64,000 bases of DNA from an uncultured Leifsonia sp. (GTDB taxonomy: Bacteria > Actinomycetota > Actinomycetes > Actinomycetales > Microbacteriaceae), in the NCBI RefSeq assembly GCF_945957465.1, contig NZ_CAMFLC010000005.1:1-64000 (forward strand), read 5' to 3'. Both the position numbers and the translations under genes were made by a program. The notes under the pieces are model-generated. The model worked only from the letters and a program-made list of their open reading frames with translations. It had not been told where the DNA came from and made no database searches. Below, piece after piece: positions 19,320 to 28,774 of the stretch (positions are counted from its first letter, which is position 1; every line of letters begins with the position of its first letter).

Positions 19320-20234
19320 CTACAGTGCAGCCGACTCCTTCTCGTCGGAGTCCCGTGTCATCTCGACTGTGCTGGAGTCTCGTGCGGGAACGGGCTCGCG
19401 CAGATAGGGAGATGGTTCGGCGCCGGGGTGTCGTCGCGTCTGCACGACGAACAGGACGACGCCGATCGCGACGGCCACGAACGACGCCCACACGTTTGCG
19501 GGGATACCGAGCCAGCCGTCGCTTGTGGGGTCGATGCGGATGGCTTCGAGCCAACTGCGGCCGAGTCCGTACCAGATGAGGTAGAGCGCGAGCACGCGTC
19601 CCCACTGGAGACGGAATCGCCGTTCGAGCAGGAGGATGAGAGCGACCCCGCAGAGGTTCCAGATGATCTCGTACAGGAACAGCGGATGGAACAGGGTTCC
19701 CGGCGGCATCCCGGCCGGGAACTTCGGATTCGTGGCTTCGATCTGAAGGCCCCAGGGGAGGGTGGTGGGGAGTCCGAACAGTTCGTGGTTGAAATAGTTG
19801 CCGAAGCGGCCCAGCGACTGGGCGACGAGAAGCGCCGGGGCGAGTGCGTCGGCGAATGCCCAGAATCGCAGCCCGGCGCGTCGGCACGCGATGTAGACGC
19901 CCACCGCTCCGCCGAGCAGGGATCCGTAGAGGGCGTTTCCGCCGTCCCAGATGGCGAAGACGTTCCAGAGGTTCGCACCCGGGTAGAAGTAGTCGCCGAC
20001 GTGTGTGAACACGTGATAGAAGCGGGCGCACACGATCCCGAGCGGCACCGCCCAGAAGATGACGTCGAGCACGATTCCGCGGTCGACGCCGCGGCGGCCG
20101 AGCCGTCGAGCGGTGATGAGTGCGGCGGCGATGATTCCGCTGAGGATGCACAGGGCATAGGTGTGGATGGTGAGCGGGCCGAGCTGGAACTGCGCCCACT
20201 GCGGTGGCGGGCTCGGGATGCTGAGTGCGAGCAT
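19320..20234 (-). CDS. lgt: Prolipoprotein diacylglyceryl transferase
   Basis: YALCILSGIIAA...SLGRFGNYFNHELFGLPTTLPWGLQI...PLFLYEIIWNL; canonical Lgt motif. Confidence 0.95.
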   Translation of the reverse strand: MLALSIPSPPPQWAQFQLGPLTIHTYALCILSGIIAAALITARRLGRRGVDRGIVLDVIFWAVPLGIVCARFYHVFTHVGDYFYPGANLWNVFAIWDGGNALYGSLLGGAVGVYIACRRAGLRFWAFADALAPALLVAQSLGRFGNYFNHELFGLPTTLPWGLQIEATNPKFPAGMPPGTLFHPLFLYEIIWNLCGVALILLLERRFRLQWGRVLALYLIWYGLGRSWLEAIRIDPTSDGWLGIPANVWASFVAVAIGVVLFVVQTRRHPGAEPSPYLREPVPARDSSTVEMTRDSDEKESAAL

Positions 20235-20250
20235 TCGTCTCTCTTCGGGG

Positions 20251-22437
20251 TCAGCCGGCCGGGCGGACGGGTCCGCCGACGAGGGCCGGGGGCGGCGGTG
20301 TGAAGGGGGTGCCTCCGAACCGATGGTCCAGGATTGTCAGGATGCGGTGGGCGATGTCGAACTTCACGTTTCCTCCGTTGATGCCGTGGAAGTATTCGCT
20401 GCGGAGGCGAACGGATCCGGAGACGTTTCCGACCCAGGTGGCGGTGGCGATCTTCGTGGTGGAGGTGACGAGCCAGTTCTGGACGGCATGGTCGGTGGTA
20501 CCGGTCTTGGCGAGCATCGGGACACCGTCCTGGGGGTTCGCACTGGCCGCGGTCCCTCCCGGTCGGAGGACGCCTTGCAGATCGTAGGCGACACCGGCGG
20601 CGATGGTTCCAGGGATGCCGCGGGTGCATGAGCTCGGAGAGACGGGGCGTGGAGTGCCGTGGGGGCCGGTGACCTTCTCGACGGCGACCGGCGTGCAGAC
20701 CGTCCCGCCGTCGGCGATGGCCGCGTAGGCGGTGGCCATCGTCAGCGGCGAGAGGTAGTTGACGCCGAGGATCATCGATGGAACCGAAGTCAGCGGGTTG
20801 GCCGACGACGCCGGGTGGATGCCGAGGGCTTCCGCGGTGTGGAGGATCGAGCAGAGGTCGAGTTCGGTGCCCATCCTCGCGAAGGCCGTGTTGACCGATT
20901 GCGCAGTCGCGGCCATGACGCTCAGACGCGACGCGGAGCCTTCGTCGTTGCTGACCTGCCACGGCGGACCGGAGACGGGGCCGCAACTGCTGTGGAAGTC
21001 GGACATCGGGAAGGTGTGCTGGGAGGCGTCGATCGTTTCAGAGAGGTTGTGCCCGGCTTCCAGCCAGGCGGCGATGGTGAACGCCTTGAATGCCGACCCG
21101 GTCTGGAAGCCCTGGGAGCCGCCATATGCGGCGTCGGTGTTGTAGTTGACGGCGGTGGCGCCGGGCCCGGCCTGACTGCTCTCGTCGAAGGATTTGTTCT
21201 CGACCATGGTCTCGATGTGCCCGGTCCCCGGCTCCACCGAGATGTTCGAGGCACCGAGGTGCATGCCAGGCCGCGTCGAGGGAATGTAGGCATCGAGCGC
21301 CTGCTGGGCCTGCTGTTGCAGACCGAGCTTGAGGGTGGTGTAGATCTGCAGTCCGCCTCGATCGAGGGCGACCCAGCGGTCGGCGGCCGTCTTGCCGAAG
21401 GCCGGATCGTTGAGGAGTTCGTCCTTGACGTAGTCACAGAAGAACCCGGCGTCGACGGCGGCCGCGCTGGTACAACCGCTGACCGCCGCGCTGAGGTGCG
21501 GTTGGATCGGGGTCGCCTTCGCTGCGTCGCGTTGCTGCGCAGTGATCCGGTGGTTCACATACATGCGATCGAGCACGTAGTTGCGGCGTGCCAAGGTCCG
21601 GGCATAGTGGTTCGCCGCTCCGTTCGCAGCGTTGCCCGGCTCGTCGATCCGCAGGTCGGAGGGGCTGTTGATGATCGCCGCGAGTGTCGCGGCCTGCGCC
21701 AGCGAGACCGTGGCCGCCGAAACGCCGAAGTAGTACTCCGCAGCCGCTTGCGCCCCATAGACGTTCCCGCCGAATCCCACGAGGTTCAAATAGGCGGTGA
21801 GGATCTGATCCTTCGAATACTGCTTGGCGACCTCCCCGGCGTAGCGGAGCTCCTGGATCTTGCGCTGCAACGTCGTGGCGGTCACCTGCTGGTAACAGCT
21901 CTTCGCGGCTCGAGCGTCGGTGAGAGCGTCGCACTGCTGAACCAGGACGTTCTTCACGTACTGCTGGGTGATCGAGGAACCGCCTTCGAGCTGATGACCC
22001 GCCGCGTTCGCGGCTGCGGCCCGTAAGGTCCCCACCACATCGATGGGACCTTCCTCGAAGAACCGCGGGTCTTCGGCGGCGATCACGGCCGACTTCAGGA
22101 TCTCGGCCGTGCCGGACCACGGCACGTCCTTGCGGTACTGGGCGAAGAAGGTGGCGATCGGCACCTGCTGACCTGCGCGCTCCGCGTACAACGTGCTCGC
22201 CTGAGCCGGCGGCTGGATCTTCAAATAATCGGGGAGGCCGTTGAACACCGAAGCGCCATCGCTCACACCGGTGGCCACCATTGCCACGGCAGGCACCGAC
22301 ACGGCTGTAGCGAGCACCGCGGCGACGACGCTGAGGATCGCGAACGCGGCAAGCGCGCCGGATCGTCGAACCAGGAGGGTGAGGAGGGGCCGCTCCGGGC
22401 GGGTGTACTGCTCACCCGTCGAGTCGTCGCTGCTCAT
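20251..22437 (-). CDS. Class A penicillin-binding protein (transglycosylase/transpeptidase)
   Basis: AAEDPRFFEEGPIDVVGTLRA...GGSSITQQYVKN (GT51), SAFKAFTIAAWLEAGH (SxxK), SVNTAFA (SxN), KTGTTD; ATG at 22437. Confidence 0.93.
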   Translation of the reverse strand: MSSDDSTGEQYTRPERPLLTLLVRRSGALAAFAILSVVAAVLATAVSVPAVAMVATGVSDGASVFNGLPDYLKIQPPAQASTLYAERAGQQVPIATFFAQYRKDVPWSGTAEILKSAVIAAEDPRFFEEGPIDVVGTLRAAAANAAGHQLEGGSSITQQYVKNVLVQQCDALTDARAAKSCYQQVTATTLQRKIQELRYAGEVAKQYSKDQILTAYLNLVGFGGNVYGAQAAAEYYFGVSAATVSLAQAATLAAIINSPSDLRIDEPGNAANGAANHYARTLARRNYVLDRMYVNHRITAQQRDAAKATPIQPHLSAAVSGCTSAAAVDAGFFCDYVKDELLNDPAFGKTAADRWVALDRGGLQIYTTLKLGLQQQAQQALDAYIPSTRPGMHLGASNISVEPGTGHIETMVENKSFDESSQAGPGATAVNYNTDAAYGGSQGFQTGSAFKAFTIAAWLEAGHNLSETIDASQHTFPMSDFHSSCGPVSGPPWQVSNDEGSASRLSVMAATAQSVNTAFARMGTELDLCSILHTAEALGIHPASSANPLTSVPSMILGVNYLSPLTMATAYAAIADGGTVCTPVAVEKVTGPHGTPRPVSPSSCTRGIPGTIAAGVAYDLQGVLRPGGTAASANPQDGVPMLAKTGTTDHAVQNWLVTSTTKIATATWVGNVSGSVRLRSEYFHGINGGNVKFDIAHRILTILDHRFGGTPFTPPPPALVGGPVRPAG

Positions 22438-22524
22438 GATTGCGACGCTAGGCCGCATTCCTGGATGGACAGATCGAAGGGATCCCGGACTCGTCCGTCG
22501 TTTCTGCGGGTGTTCGAGGATTGC

Positions 22525-22562
22525 GGTTTGGCAAGTTTTGGCATTTTGGCGCGTTTTGGCGG
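22525..22562. promoter_or_regulatory. Cluster of four TTTGGC/TTTTGGC half-sites upstream of a palindromic operator
   Basis: TTTGGC at 22527; TTTTGGC at 22536, 22544 and 22554. Confidence 0.5.
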
Positions 22563-22596
22563 TTGCGGAAGCAGTGCCCGCAGCCATAACTTCGTG

Positions 22597-22623
22597 CCAA
22601 GACGTTTTGCCAAAACGTCTTGG
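22597..22623. promoter_or_regulatory. LacI-type operator (type A): CCAAGACGTTTTGCCAAAACGTCTTGG
   Basis: 27-bp near-perfect palindrome (only the centre base unpaired) just upstream of ABC operon. Confidence 0.8.
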
Positions 22624-22679
22624 CCTCATAGGATGGTCCAATCACATGCAGCGGGAGCTGCTCTTCACGATCCGGAGTA

Positions 22680-23960
22680 ATGATGCTTCGCAAGAAAGTC
22701 ACAGCAGCGGCCGCGGTGGGTGTCGCCGTCGCGCTGGCGCTCGCCGGGTGCGGCGTGTCCGGGGGAGGTTCCTCCTCGTCCTCCGCCAAGTCCATCACGG
22801 TGCTCGTGGAGGCCGGCGGTCACGCCGAACTCCAGCCGATCGCCGATCAGTACACCAAGGACACGGGCACGAAGGTCACCTTCGTCGAGCTGCCCTACAA
22901 CGGTCTCTACAACCGCGTGAACAGCGAGCTGTCGACCGGCAGCATCTCGTTCGATGTCGCCGCGCTCGACGCGATCTGGCTGCCGGCCTTCGCCGCCGGG
23001 CTCCAGCCGCTGAACAGCCTGTACACCTCGGAGGTCAAGGCGGACAACTTCCCCGCCGTCCTGCAGGAGGCGAAGGTCGGCGACAACTACGTGGGGATGC
23101 CCGCCTTCGCCAACTCGGAGATCCTCTACTACCGCACCGATCTCTTCAACGATCCGGCCAACCAGGCGGCCTTCAAGGCGAAGTACGGATACGACCTCAA
23201 ACCGCCGACGACCTGGCAGCAGTACTCCGACACCGCTGAGTTCTTCACCAAGGACGGCATGTACGGAGCGCCGCTTCCCGGTGCTGTGGAGACCCAGTAC
23301 CTCGCGACGCTCTCTCAGGCCGGTGAGAAGAACATGGTGCTCAATGCGGCCGGGACGAAGTCGACGCTCGGCGACGCAGCGAGCCTGAAGGCGCTCGACT
23401 ACTACACGAGTCTCGCCAAATACGGTCCGTCGGGCGCCGCGGCTGTCGACTGGAATGCTGCTCAGAACCTGTACAACCAGGGCAAGGCCGCGATGATGCT
23501 CTTCTGGGCGCACGCCTACCGGCAGATCCCGAACAGCTCTCCCGTGTACGGCAAGACCGGGGTCGCGCCGATGATCGCGGGTCCGGGCGGGATCGCCGGC
23601 GTGCCCGGCCCGTTCTACCTGAGCATTCCCAGGCAGGCGGCGCACCAGGCGGCCTCGACCGCGTTCGTCAAGTACGCCTACGCCCACAACGCCCTGAGCG
23701 CGAAGACCTCCCTCGGCCTGGTGGCCCGGATCTCGGCGCTGAAGCAGTACGCGGACAAGCCCGGCTACGAGTCCTACGGCCCGATGGTCACGACGCTGTC
23801 CGCGCCGGCCACCGTCACGCGCCCCGCGAACGCGAACTGGCAGAACATCGTCAACAACGTCCTCGTGCCGATGATCCAGAAGTCGCTTCAGCCCGGGGCG
23901 GACAACGCGGCCCTGCTCAAGGCCGCGGCCAGCCAGATCGACCAGATTGTCCAGCAATAA
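22680..23960 (+). CDS. Sugar ABC transporter substrate-binding lipoprotein (family 1)
   Basis: Lipobox ALALAGCGVSGGG; DYYTSLAKYGP...NQGKAAMMLFW typical of CUT1 SBPs. Confidence 0.9.
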   Translation: MMLRKKVTAAAAVGVAVALALAGCGVSGGGSSSSSAKSITVLVEAGGHAELQPIADQYTKDTGTKVTFVELPYNGLYNRVNSELSTGSISFDVAALDAIWLPAFAAGLQPLNSLYTSEVKADNFPAVLQEAKVGDNYVGMPAFANSEILYYRTDLFNDPANQAAFKAKYGYDLKPPTTWQQYSDTAEFFTKDGMYGAPLPGAVETQYLATLSQAGEKNMVLNAAGTKSTLGDAASLKALDYYTSLAKYGPSGAAAVDWNAAQNLYNQGKAAMMLFWAHAYRQIPNSSPVYGKTGVAPMIAGPGGIAGVPGPFYLSIPRQAAHQAASTAFVKYAYAHNALSAKTSLGLVARISALKQYADKPGYESYGPMVTTLSAPATVTRPANANWQNIVNNVLVPMIQKSLQPGADNAALLKAAASQIDQIVQQ

Positions 23961-23961
23961 G

Positions 23962-24933
23962 ATGACCACCGCAACACGTGAACGGCCGGCCACCCGGCCG
24001 GCCGTTCACGGCCCCCGATCCCAACCACGACGCCGGTCGCGGTTCCGCCTCACGGACGCCCGGTTCGCGCTGCTGCTGATGCTGCCCGCAGCCGCCTTCC
24101 TCGCCGTCTTCGTCGCGTGGCCGCTGATCCAGTTCGTCGTCAACAGCTTCTTCCGCTACAACCCGATCGCCGGAAGCCCCCACACCTTCGTCGGTTTCGG
24201 CAACTACGTGACGGCGTTCACCTCCTCCGAATTCGGCAACTCGGCCATCCGGACCATCGCCTACACCGTGATCGTCGTCACGCTGGAGTTCGTGCTCGGG
24301 CTGACCGTGGCGCTCCTCTTCAGCGGGCTCGGCAACCGGTCCCGGATCTTCCGCACGATTTTCCTCTACCCGCTGATGATCGCCCCCATCGTCGCCGGGC
24401 TGCTGTGGCGGTTCCTCCTGATCGACAACTCCGGGATCGTCAACCAGCTCCTCTACCAGGCGCACATCATCTCCTCTCCGAACCAGATCCAGTGGCTGAG
24501 CGACCCGAGCATCGCGCTCTTCTCCGTCGCGCTGCCGGACATCTGGCTGACGACCTCGTTCATCACGCTCGTCCTCTTCGCCGGTCTGCAGAACGTCCCC
24601 GGCGACATCATCGAGGCGGCCCGTCTCGACGGGGCCCGATACCCGACCCTGCTGTTCCGGATCATCGTGCCGCAGCTGCGGCCGATCATCGCCGTCGCGC
24701 TGATCGTGCGCGGTGTGGATGCCGCCCGGGCGTTCGACACGATCGTCGTCCAGACCAACGGAGGCCCGCAGAACTCCACCAACGTGCTGTCGCTGCTGGT
24801 GTACAACACCCAGATCGCCAACGGGAACCCGGGCCTCGCCAGCGCCATGGGCACTGTCTACCTGATCGCGATGATGGTGATCGCCATCATCGCCGTCCTC
24901 ACCATCTGGCGACCAGGGAGCGAAGAGCGATGA
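23962..24933 (+). CDS. Sugar ABC transporter permease (MalF-like)
   Basis: EAARLDGARYPTLLFRIIVPQLRP EAA loop, TM helices. Confidence 0.9.
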   Translation: MTTATRERPATRPAVHGPRSQPRRRSRFRLTDARFALLLMLPAAAFLAVFVAWPLIQFVVNSFFRYNPIAGSPHTFVGFGNYVTAFTSSEFGNSAIRTIAYTVIVVTLEFVLGLTVALLFSGLGNRSRIFRTIFLYPLMIAPIVAGLLWRFLLIDNSGIVNQLLYQAHIISSPNQIQWLSDPSIALFSVALPDIWLTTSFITLVLFAGLQNVPGDIIEAARLDGARYPTLLFRIIVPQLRPIIAVALIVRGVDAARAFDTIVVQTNGGPQNSTNVLSLLVYNTQIANGNPGLASAMGTVYLIAMMVIAIIAVLTIWRPGSEER

Positions 24934-25769
24934 ACGGACTCGAAACCCGCCGCGGAGCCACCCGCGCCGTCCTCTGGAGCTCACTGACCGTTCTCGTGAT
25001 CCTGTACGCGTTCCCGTTCGTGTACATGCTCTTCACCTCGTTCAAGACACCGATCGAGACCAACGCCATCCCGCCCCAGATCCTGCCGTCCACCTGGACG
25101 ATCCAGAACTACCTGAACGTCCTGAGCACACAAGGGGTGCCGGAGTCGTTCGTCAACAGCCTGCAGACTGCCGTCCTGAGCACGGTGCTCTCGCTCGTGC
25201 TGGGCGTGCCTGCGGCCTACGCGGTGACCCGCTATCGCACCCGCCCGGGCCGGATCTTCATCCTGCTCGCGCTGATCATGAGGATGGTCCCCGCCATCAT
25301 CGTCGGCGCGCCGCTGATCACGATGTTCCACAACCTCGGGCTGTCGGACACCTCCCTGGCTCTCGCCATCGCCCAGACGACGATCTCGCTGCCGCTGTCC
25401 ATCTGGCTGATGGCCAGCTTCTTCGAGGCCGTCCCCGACGAGTTGGACGAATCCGCCCGGGTGGACGGCTGCTCCCGGCTCGGATCTCTGTGGCGGGTCG
25501 TCCTTCCCGTCGCACGAGGGGGTGTGGCCGTGACCGCGATCTTCGCTTTCCTCGCCTCGTGGAACGACTTCATCTTCGCGCTGCTGCTCACCTCCGTGCG
25601 CGCGGTGACGACTCCACTGCAGATCGCGAACTTCCAGAGCCAGTTCGGGCTGGACTGGGGCAACATGACATCGCTCGCGGTGCTCTACTCGGTGCCGGTG
25701 ATCATCTTGGCGGTCGTTCTGCAGCGGCACATCGTGGCCGGTCTCACGCTCGGCGCGGTCAAGGGCTGA
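24930..25769 (+). CDS. Sugar ABC transporter permease (MalG-like)
   Basis: ELDESARVDGCSRLGSLWRVVLPVARGG EAA loop; ATGA overlap. Confidence 0.9.
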   Translation: MNGLETRRGATRAVLWSSLTVLVILYAFPFVYMLFTSFKTPIETNAIPPQILPSTWTIQNYLNVLSTQGVPESFVNSLQTAVLSTVLSLVLGVPAAYAVTRYRTRPGRIFILLALIMRMVPAIIVGAPLITMFHNLGLSDTSLALAIAQTTISLPLSIWLMASFFEAVPDELDESARVDGCSRLGSLWRVVLPVARGGVAVTAIFAFLASWNDFIFALLLTSVRAVTTPLQIANFQSQFGLDWGNMTSLAVLYSVPVIILAVVLQRHIVAGLTLGAVKG

Positions 25770-25811
25770 GGAACGCGATATGGACAACGGGAGTTCGGGG
25801 GAGAAAGAACT

Positions 25812-26858
25812 GTGGCAGTGAAGAGCGCAGGAATCCGAGACGTCGCCGAACTGGCAGGCGTGTCCGTGACGACGGTGTCGCACGTGTTGAACGACACCCC
25901 GCACACCAGGGTCGCCGAAGAGACGCGGGCCCGGGTCCGGCACGCGGCGAAGACGCTGGGCTACGGGCCGAACCGCGCCGCTCAGGCGCTCCGGACCAAC
26001 CGGTCCGGACTCATCGGCCTGCTCAGCGAGGAGATCGCGACCACCCCGCACGCCGGCCGGATCATCCTGGGCGCGCAGGAGGCCGCCCGCGCGCACGATC
26101 TCACGCTGGTCATCATCAACACGGAACGCGAGTCGAGCGGCAACTCGCACAAAGACGACGTCCAGGCCCTCCTCGACCGGCAGGTGGACGCCGTCCTCTA
26201 TGCCACCATGTACCACCGTCAGGTGTCGCTTCCCCCGAACCTGCAGGCGCTCCCGGCCGTCTTGATCGACTCGACCGATCGGGCCGGCATCGTCCCGGCC
26301 GTCGTGCCCGACGAAGTCGGCGGCGCGGTGGCAGCCGTCACCCACCTGGTGGAGGCCGGACACACCCGGATCGGGTTCCTCAACAACGACGACGACGTCC
26401 CGGCGACCCACGGCCGGTTCGAGGGCTACCGGCAGGTGCTGGACGCGCACGGCATCCCGCTCGACATGGCGCTGGTGTCCACCGCACCGTCCGAGACGCT
26501 CCCGGGTTACGAGCTGGCGCGCGAGATGCTCGCGAGGACGGATCGGCCGACGGCGCTCTTCTGCTACAACGACCGGATGGCGATGGGCGCGTACCGCGCA
26601 GCGGCGGAGCTCGGCCTCAGCATCCCGGACGATCTCTCCATCGTCGGCTTCGATAACCAGGAGCTCATCGCGGCGAACCTGTTCCCGGGACTCACGACCG
26701 TGGCGCTGCCGCATTACGAGATGGGCGCGTGGGCGGTGGAGACACTGGTCGGCCTGTTGCACGACGAGGCGGATGCCCGGCTGCTCGCCGATGAACCCAC
26801 CCTTCTCGAGTGCCCCCTCGTCGTCCGCGGCTCAGTCGCCCGGCTCCGAGCCAACTGA
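25812..26858 (+). CDS. LacI-family transcriptional regulator (fructan regulator 1)
   Basis: IRDVAELAGVSVTTVSHVLNDTPHTRVAEETRARV; periplasmic-binding-like domain. Confidence 0.93.
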   Translation: MAVKSAGIRDVAELAGVSVTTVSHVLNDTPHTRVAEETRARVRHAAKTLGYGPNRAAQALRTNRSGLIGLLSEEIATTPHAGRIILGAQEAARAHDLTLVIINTERESSGNSHKDDVQALLDRQVDAVLYATMYHRQVSLPPNLQALPAVLIDSTDRAGIVPAVVPDEVGGAVAAVTHLVEAGHTRIGFLNNDDDVPATHGRFEGYRQVLDAHGIPLDMALVSTAPSETLPGYELAREMLARTDRPTALFCYNDRMAMGAYRAAAELGLSIPDDLSIVGFDNQELIAANLFPGLTTVALPHYEMGAWAVETLVGLLHDEADARLLADEPTLLECPLVVRGSVARLRAN

Positions 26859-26870
26859 AAGGTAACACCG

Positions 26871-27851
26871 ATGCTCCGACTAGCCTCGTCCTGGGTATGG
26901 GACTTCTGGATCGCCGACGACGGCGACCGCTACCACCTGTTCTTCCTGAAAGCCTCCCGTGCCCTGCTCGACCCCGACCGTCGACACTGGCGCGCCACGA
27001 TCGGGCATGCGACGTCGACCGATCTGGTGACCTGGACGGAGCATGCGGATGCCCTCATCCCGGACGACTCGCCGGCATTCGACGACCTGGCGACCTGGAC
27101 CGGGTCGGTCATCCGTCAGGACGACGGGACGTGGCGGATGTTCTACACCGCGGTCAGCCGCGCGGAGGGCGGGATCAATCAGCGCATCAGCTCCGTCGTC
27201 TCGGACGACCTCTTCACCTGGCGCCGAGAGCCCGGTCGTCACGTTCTCGAGCCTGACGCGCGATGGTATGAGACCGCGGACGACCGGCAGTGGCCCGATC
27301 AGGCGTGGCGAGACCCCTGGGTGTTCCGGGCTCGGGACGGCTGGCACATGCTGATCACGGCGCGTGCCAACCACGGCGAGCCCGACGATCGCGGGGTGAT
27401 CGGCCACGCGACATCGGACGATCTCACGGAATGGACGGTGCAGCCGCCGCTCTCCGAGCCGGGATCCGGGTTCGGGCACATCGAAGTCGTGCAGACGGCT
27501 GTCGTCGACGGCCGACCCGTCGGCCTGTTCTCCTGCCTCGCGTCCGAGCTCGCCCGCGACCGTCGCGCCGAGGACCCGGTCGGCGGCGTCTGGGCCTTCC
27601 CGACCGACGACCTGGCCGGGCCGTTCGACATCGGAGCGGCGTACCGGATCACCGATGAGCGCCTGTACGTGGGCCGTCTCGTGCAGGATCGCGTCGGGCG
27701 GTGGCAGCTTCTCGCGTTCAGGAACAACGACGAGCACGGCGGCTGGGTCGGCGAGATCACGGATCCTCAACCCGTATCGTGGGTCGACGGCCGGCTCGAT
27801 GTCGGCGACCCGAGCCTGGCCGAGGCGCTTCAGACTCGGGTGACCTCGTGA
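26871..27851 (+). CDS. GH32/GH68/GH43-like (five-bladed propeller) glycosidase, short form
   Basis: SSWVWDFWIADDGDRYHLFFLKAS, IGHATSTDLVTW, WRDPWVF; lacks a C-terminal beta-sandwich. Confidence 0.8.
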   Translation: MLRLASSWVWDFWIADDGDRYHLFFLKASRALLDPDRRHWRATIGHATSTDLVTWTEHADALIPDDSPAFDDLATWTGSVIRQDDGTWRMFYTAVSRAEGGINQRISSVVSDDLFTWRREPGRHVLEPDARWYETADDRQWPDQAWRDPWVFRARDGWHMLITARANHGEPDDRGVIGHATSDDLTEWTVQPPLSEPGSGFGHIEVVQTAVVDGRPVGLFSCLASELARDRRAEDPVGGVWAFPTDDLAGPFDIGAAYRITDERLYVGRLVQDRVGRWQLLAFRNNDEHGGWVGEITDPQPVSWVDGRLDVGDPSLAEALQTRVTS

Positions 27852-28774
27852 GTTCGGGTGCGCTCGTCGTCGGCGAGGCCCTCATCGATGAAGTCGTCGG
27901 ACGCGACGGCGTCCGCCGTCACCCCGGTGGGTCGCCTGCGAACGTCGCGCTCGGTCTCGCGCGCCTCCACGTGGCCACCCGATTGCACACCGCGATCGGC
28001 GACGATGAGGACGGCCGGCTGATCCGCCGCGAACTCGCTGCTTCGGGCGCGATCGTCACCGCGGAATCCGAGACGGACGCACCCACGTCGAAAGCGGTGG
28101 CCGTGCTCGGCGCCGACGGTTCCGCGACCTACGAGTTCTCCGTTCGCTGGGCTCCCGGCGAACTCGATGATCTCCTGGACCCGCGCATCATCCACACCGG
28201 GTCTCTCGGCGCTTTCCTGGAGCCCGGGTCCGCTCTCGTCCGTGACATCGTCCGCCGGGGGAGGGCCGGCGGAGCGGTGATCACGTTCGACCCGAACGTG
28301 CGGCCATCCCTGGTCCCGCCTCCCGACGTCTCCCGCGTCCTGTTCGAGTCGATCGCGTTCTCCAGCCGGCTCACGAAGCTCAGCGATGAAGATGCGGAGT
28401 TCCTCTATCCGGGTCAGTCGGTCCACCGAGTCCTCGACACTCTCGTCGGCGCTGGCGTGGCGGTGGCCGCGATCACTCGAGGGAGCGAGGGCGCCGTTCT
28501 CGCCAGTGGCGAGCATCGCGTCGAGGTGCCGACGGTCCCGACCGAGGTCGCCGACACCGTCGGCGCCGGCGACTCGTTCATGGCGGCCCTCATCTGGGCG
28601 CTGGCCTTCGCAGTCGGCTCGTGGGACGGCGGAACGATCGAACCGAGCCGCCTGGAGGAGGTCGGGCGAACCGCGGCACGCGCAGCGGCGATCACGGTGT
28701 CGCGTCCCGGAGCCGACCTCCCCGTCCTGACGGAGCTCGCCCACTCGAACAGGAGGATCCATGCCCGCTCGTAA
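27848..28774 (+). CDS. PfkB-family carbohydrate (fructo)kinase
   Basis: GVRRHPGGSPANVALGLARL...DTVGAGDSFMAALIWAL; GTGA overlap with upstream gene. Confidence 0.9.
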   Translation: MSSGALVVGEALIDEVVGRDGVRRHPGGSPANVALGLARLHVATRLHTAIGDDEDGRLIRRELAASGAIVTAESETDAPTSKAVAVLGADGSATYEFSVRWAPGELDDLLDPRIIHTGSLGAFLEPGSALVRDIVRRGRAGGAVITFDPNVRPSLVPPPDVSRVLFESIAFSSRLTKLSDEDAEFLYPGQSVHRVLDTLVGAGVAVAAITRGSEGAVLASGEHRVEVPTVPTEVADTVGAGDSFMAALIWALAFAVGSWDGGTIEPSRLEEVGRTAARAAAITVSRPGADLPVLTELAHSNRRIHARS

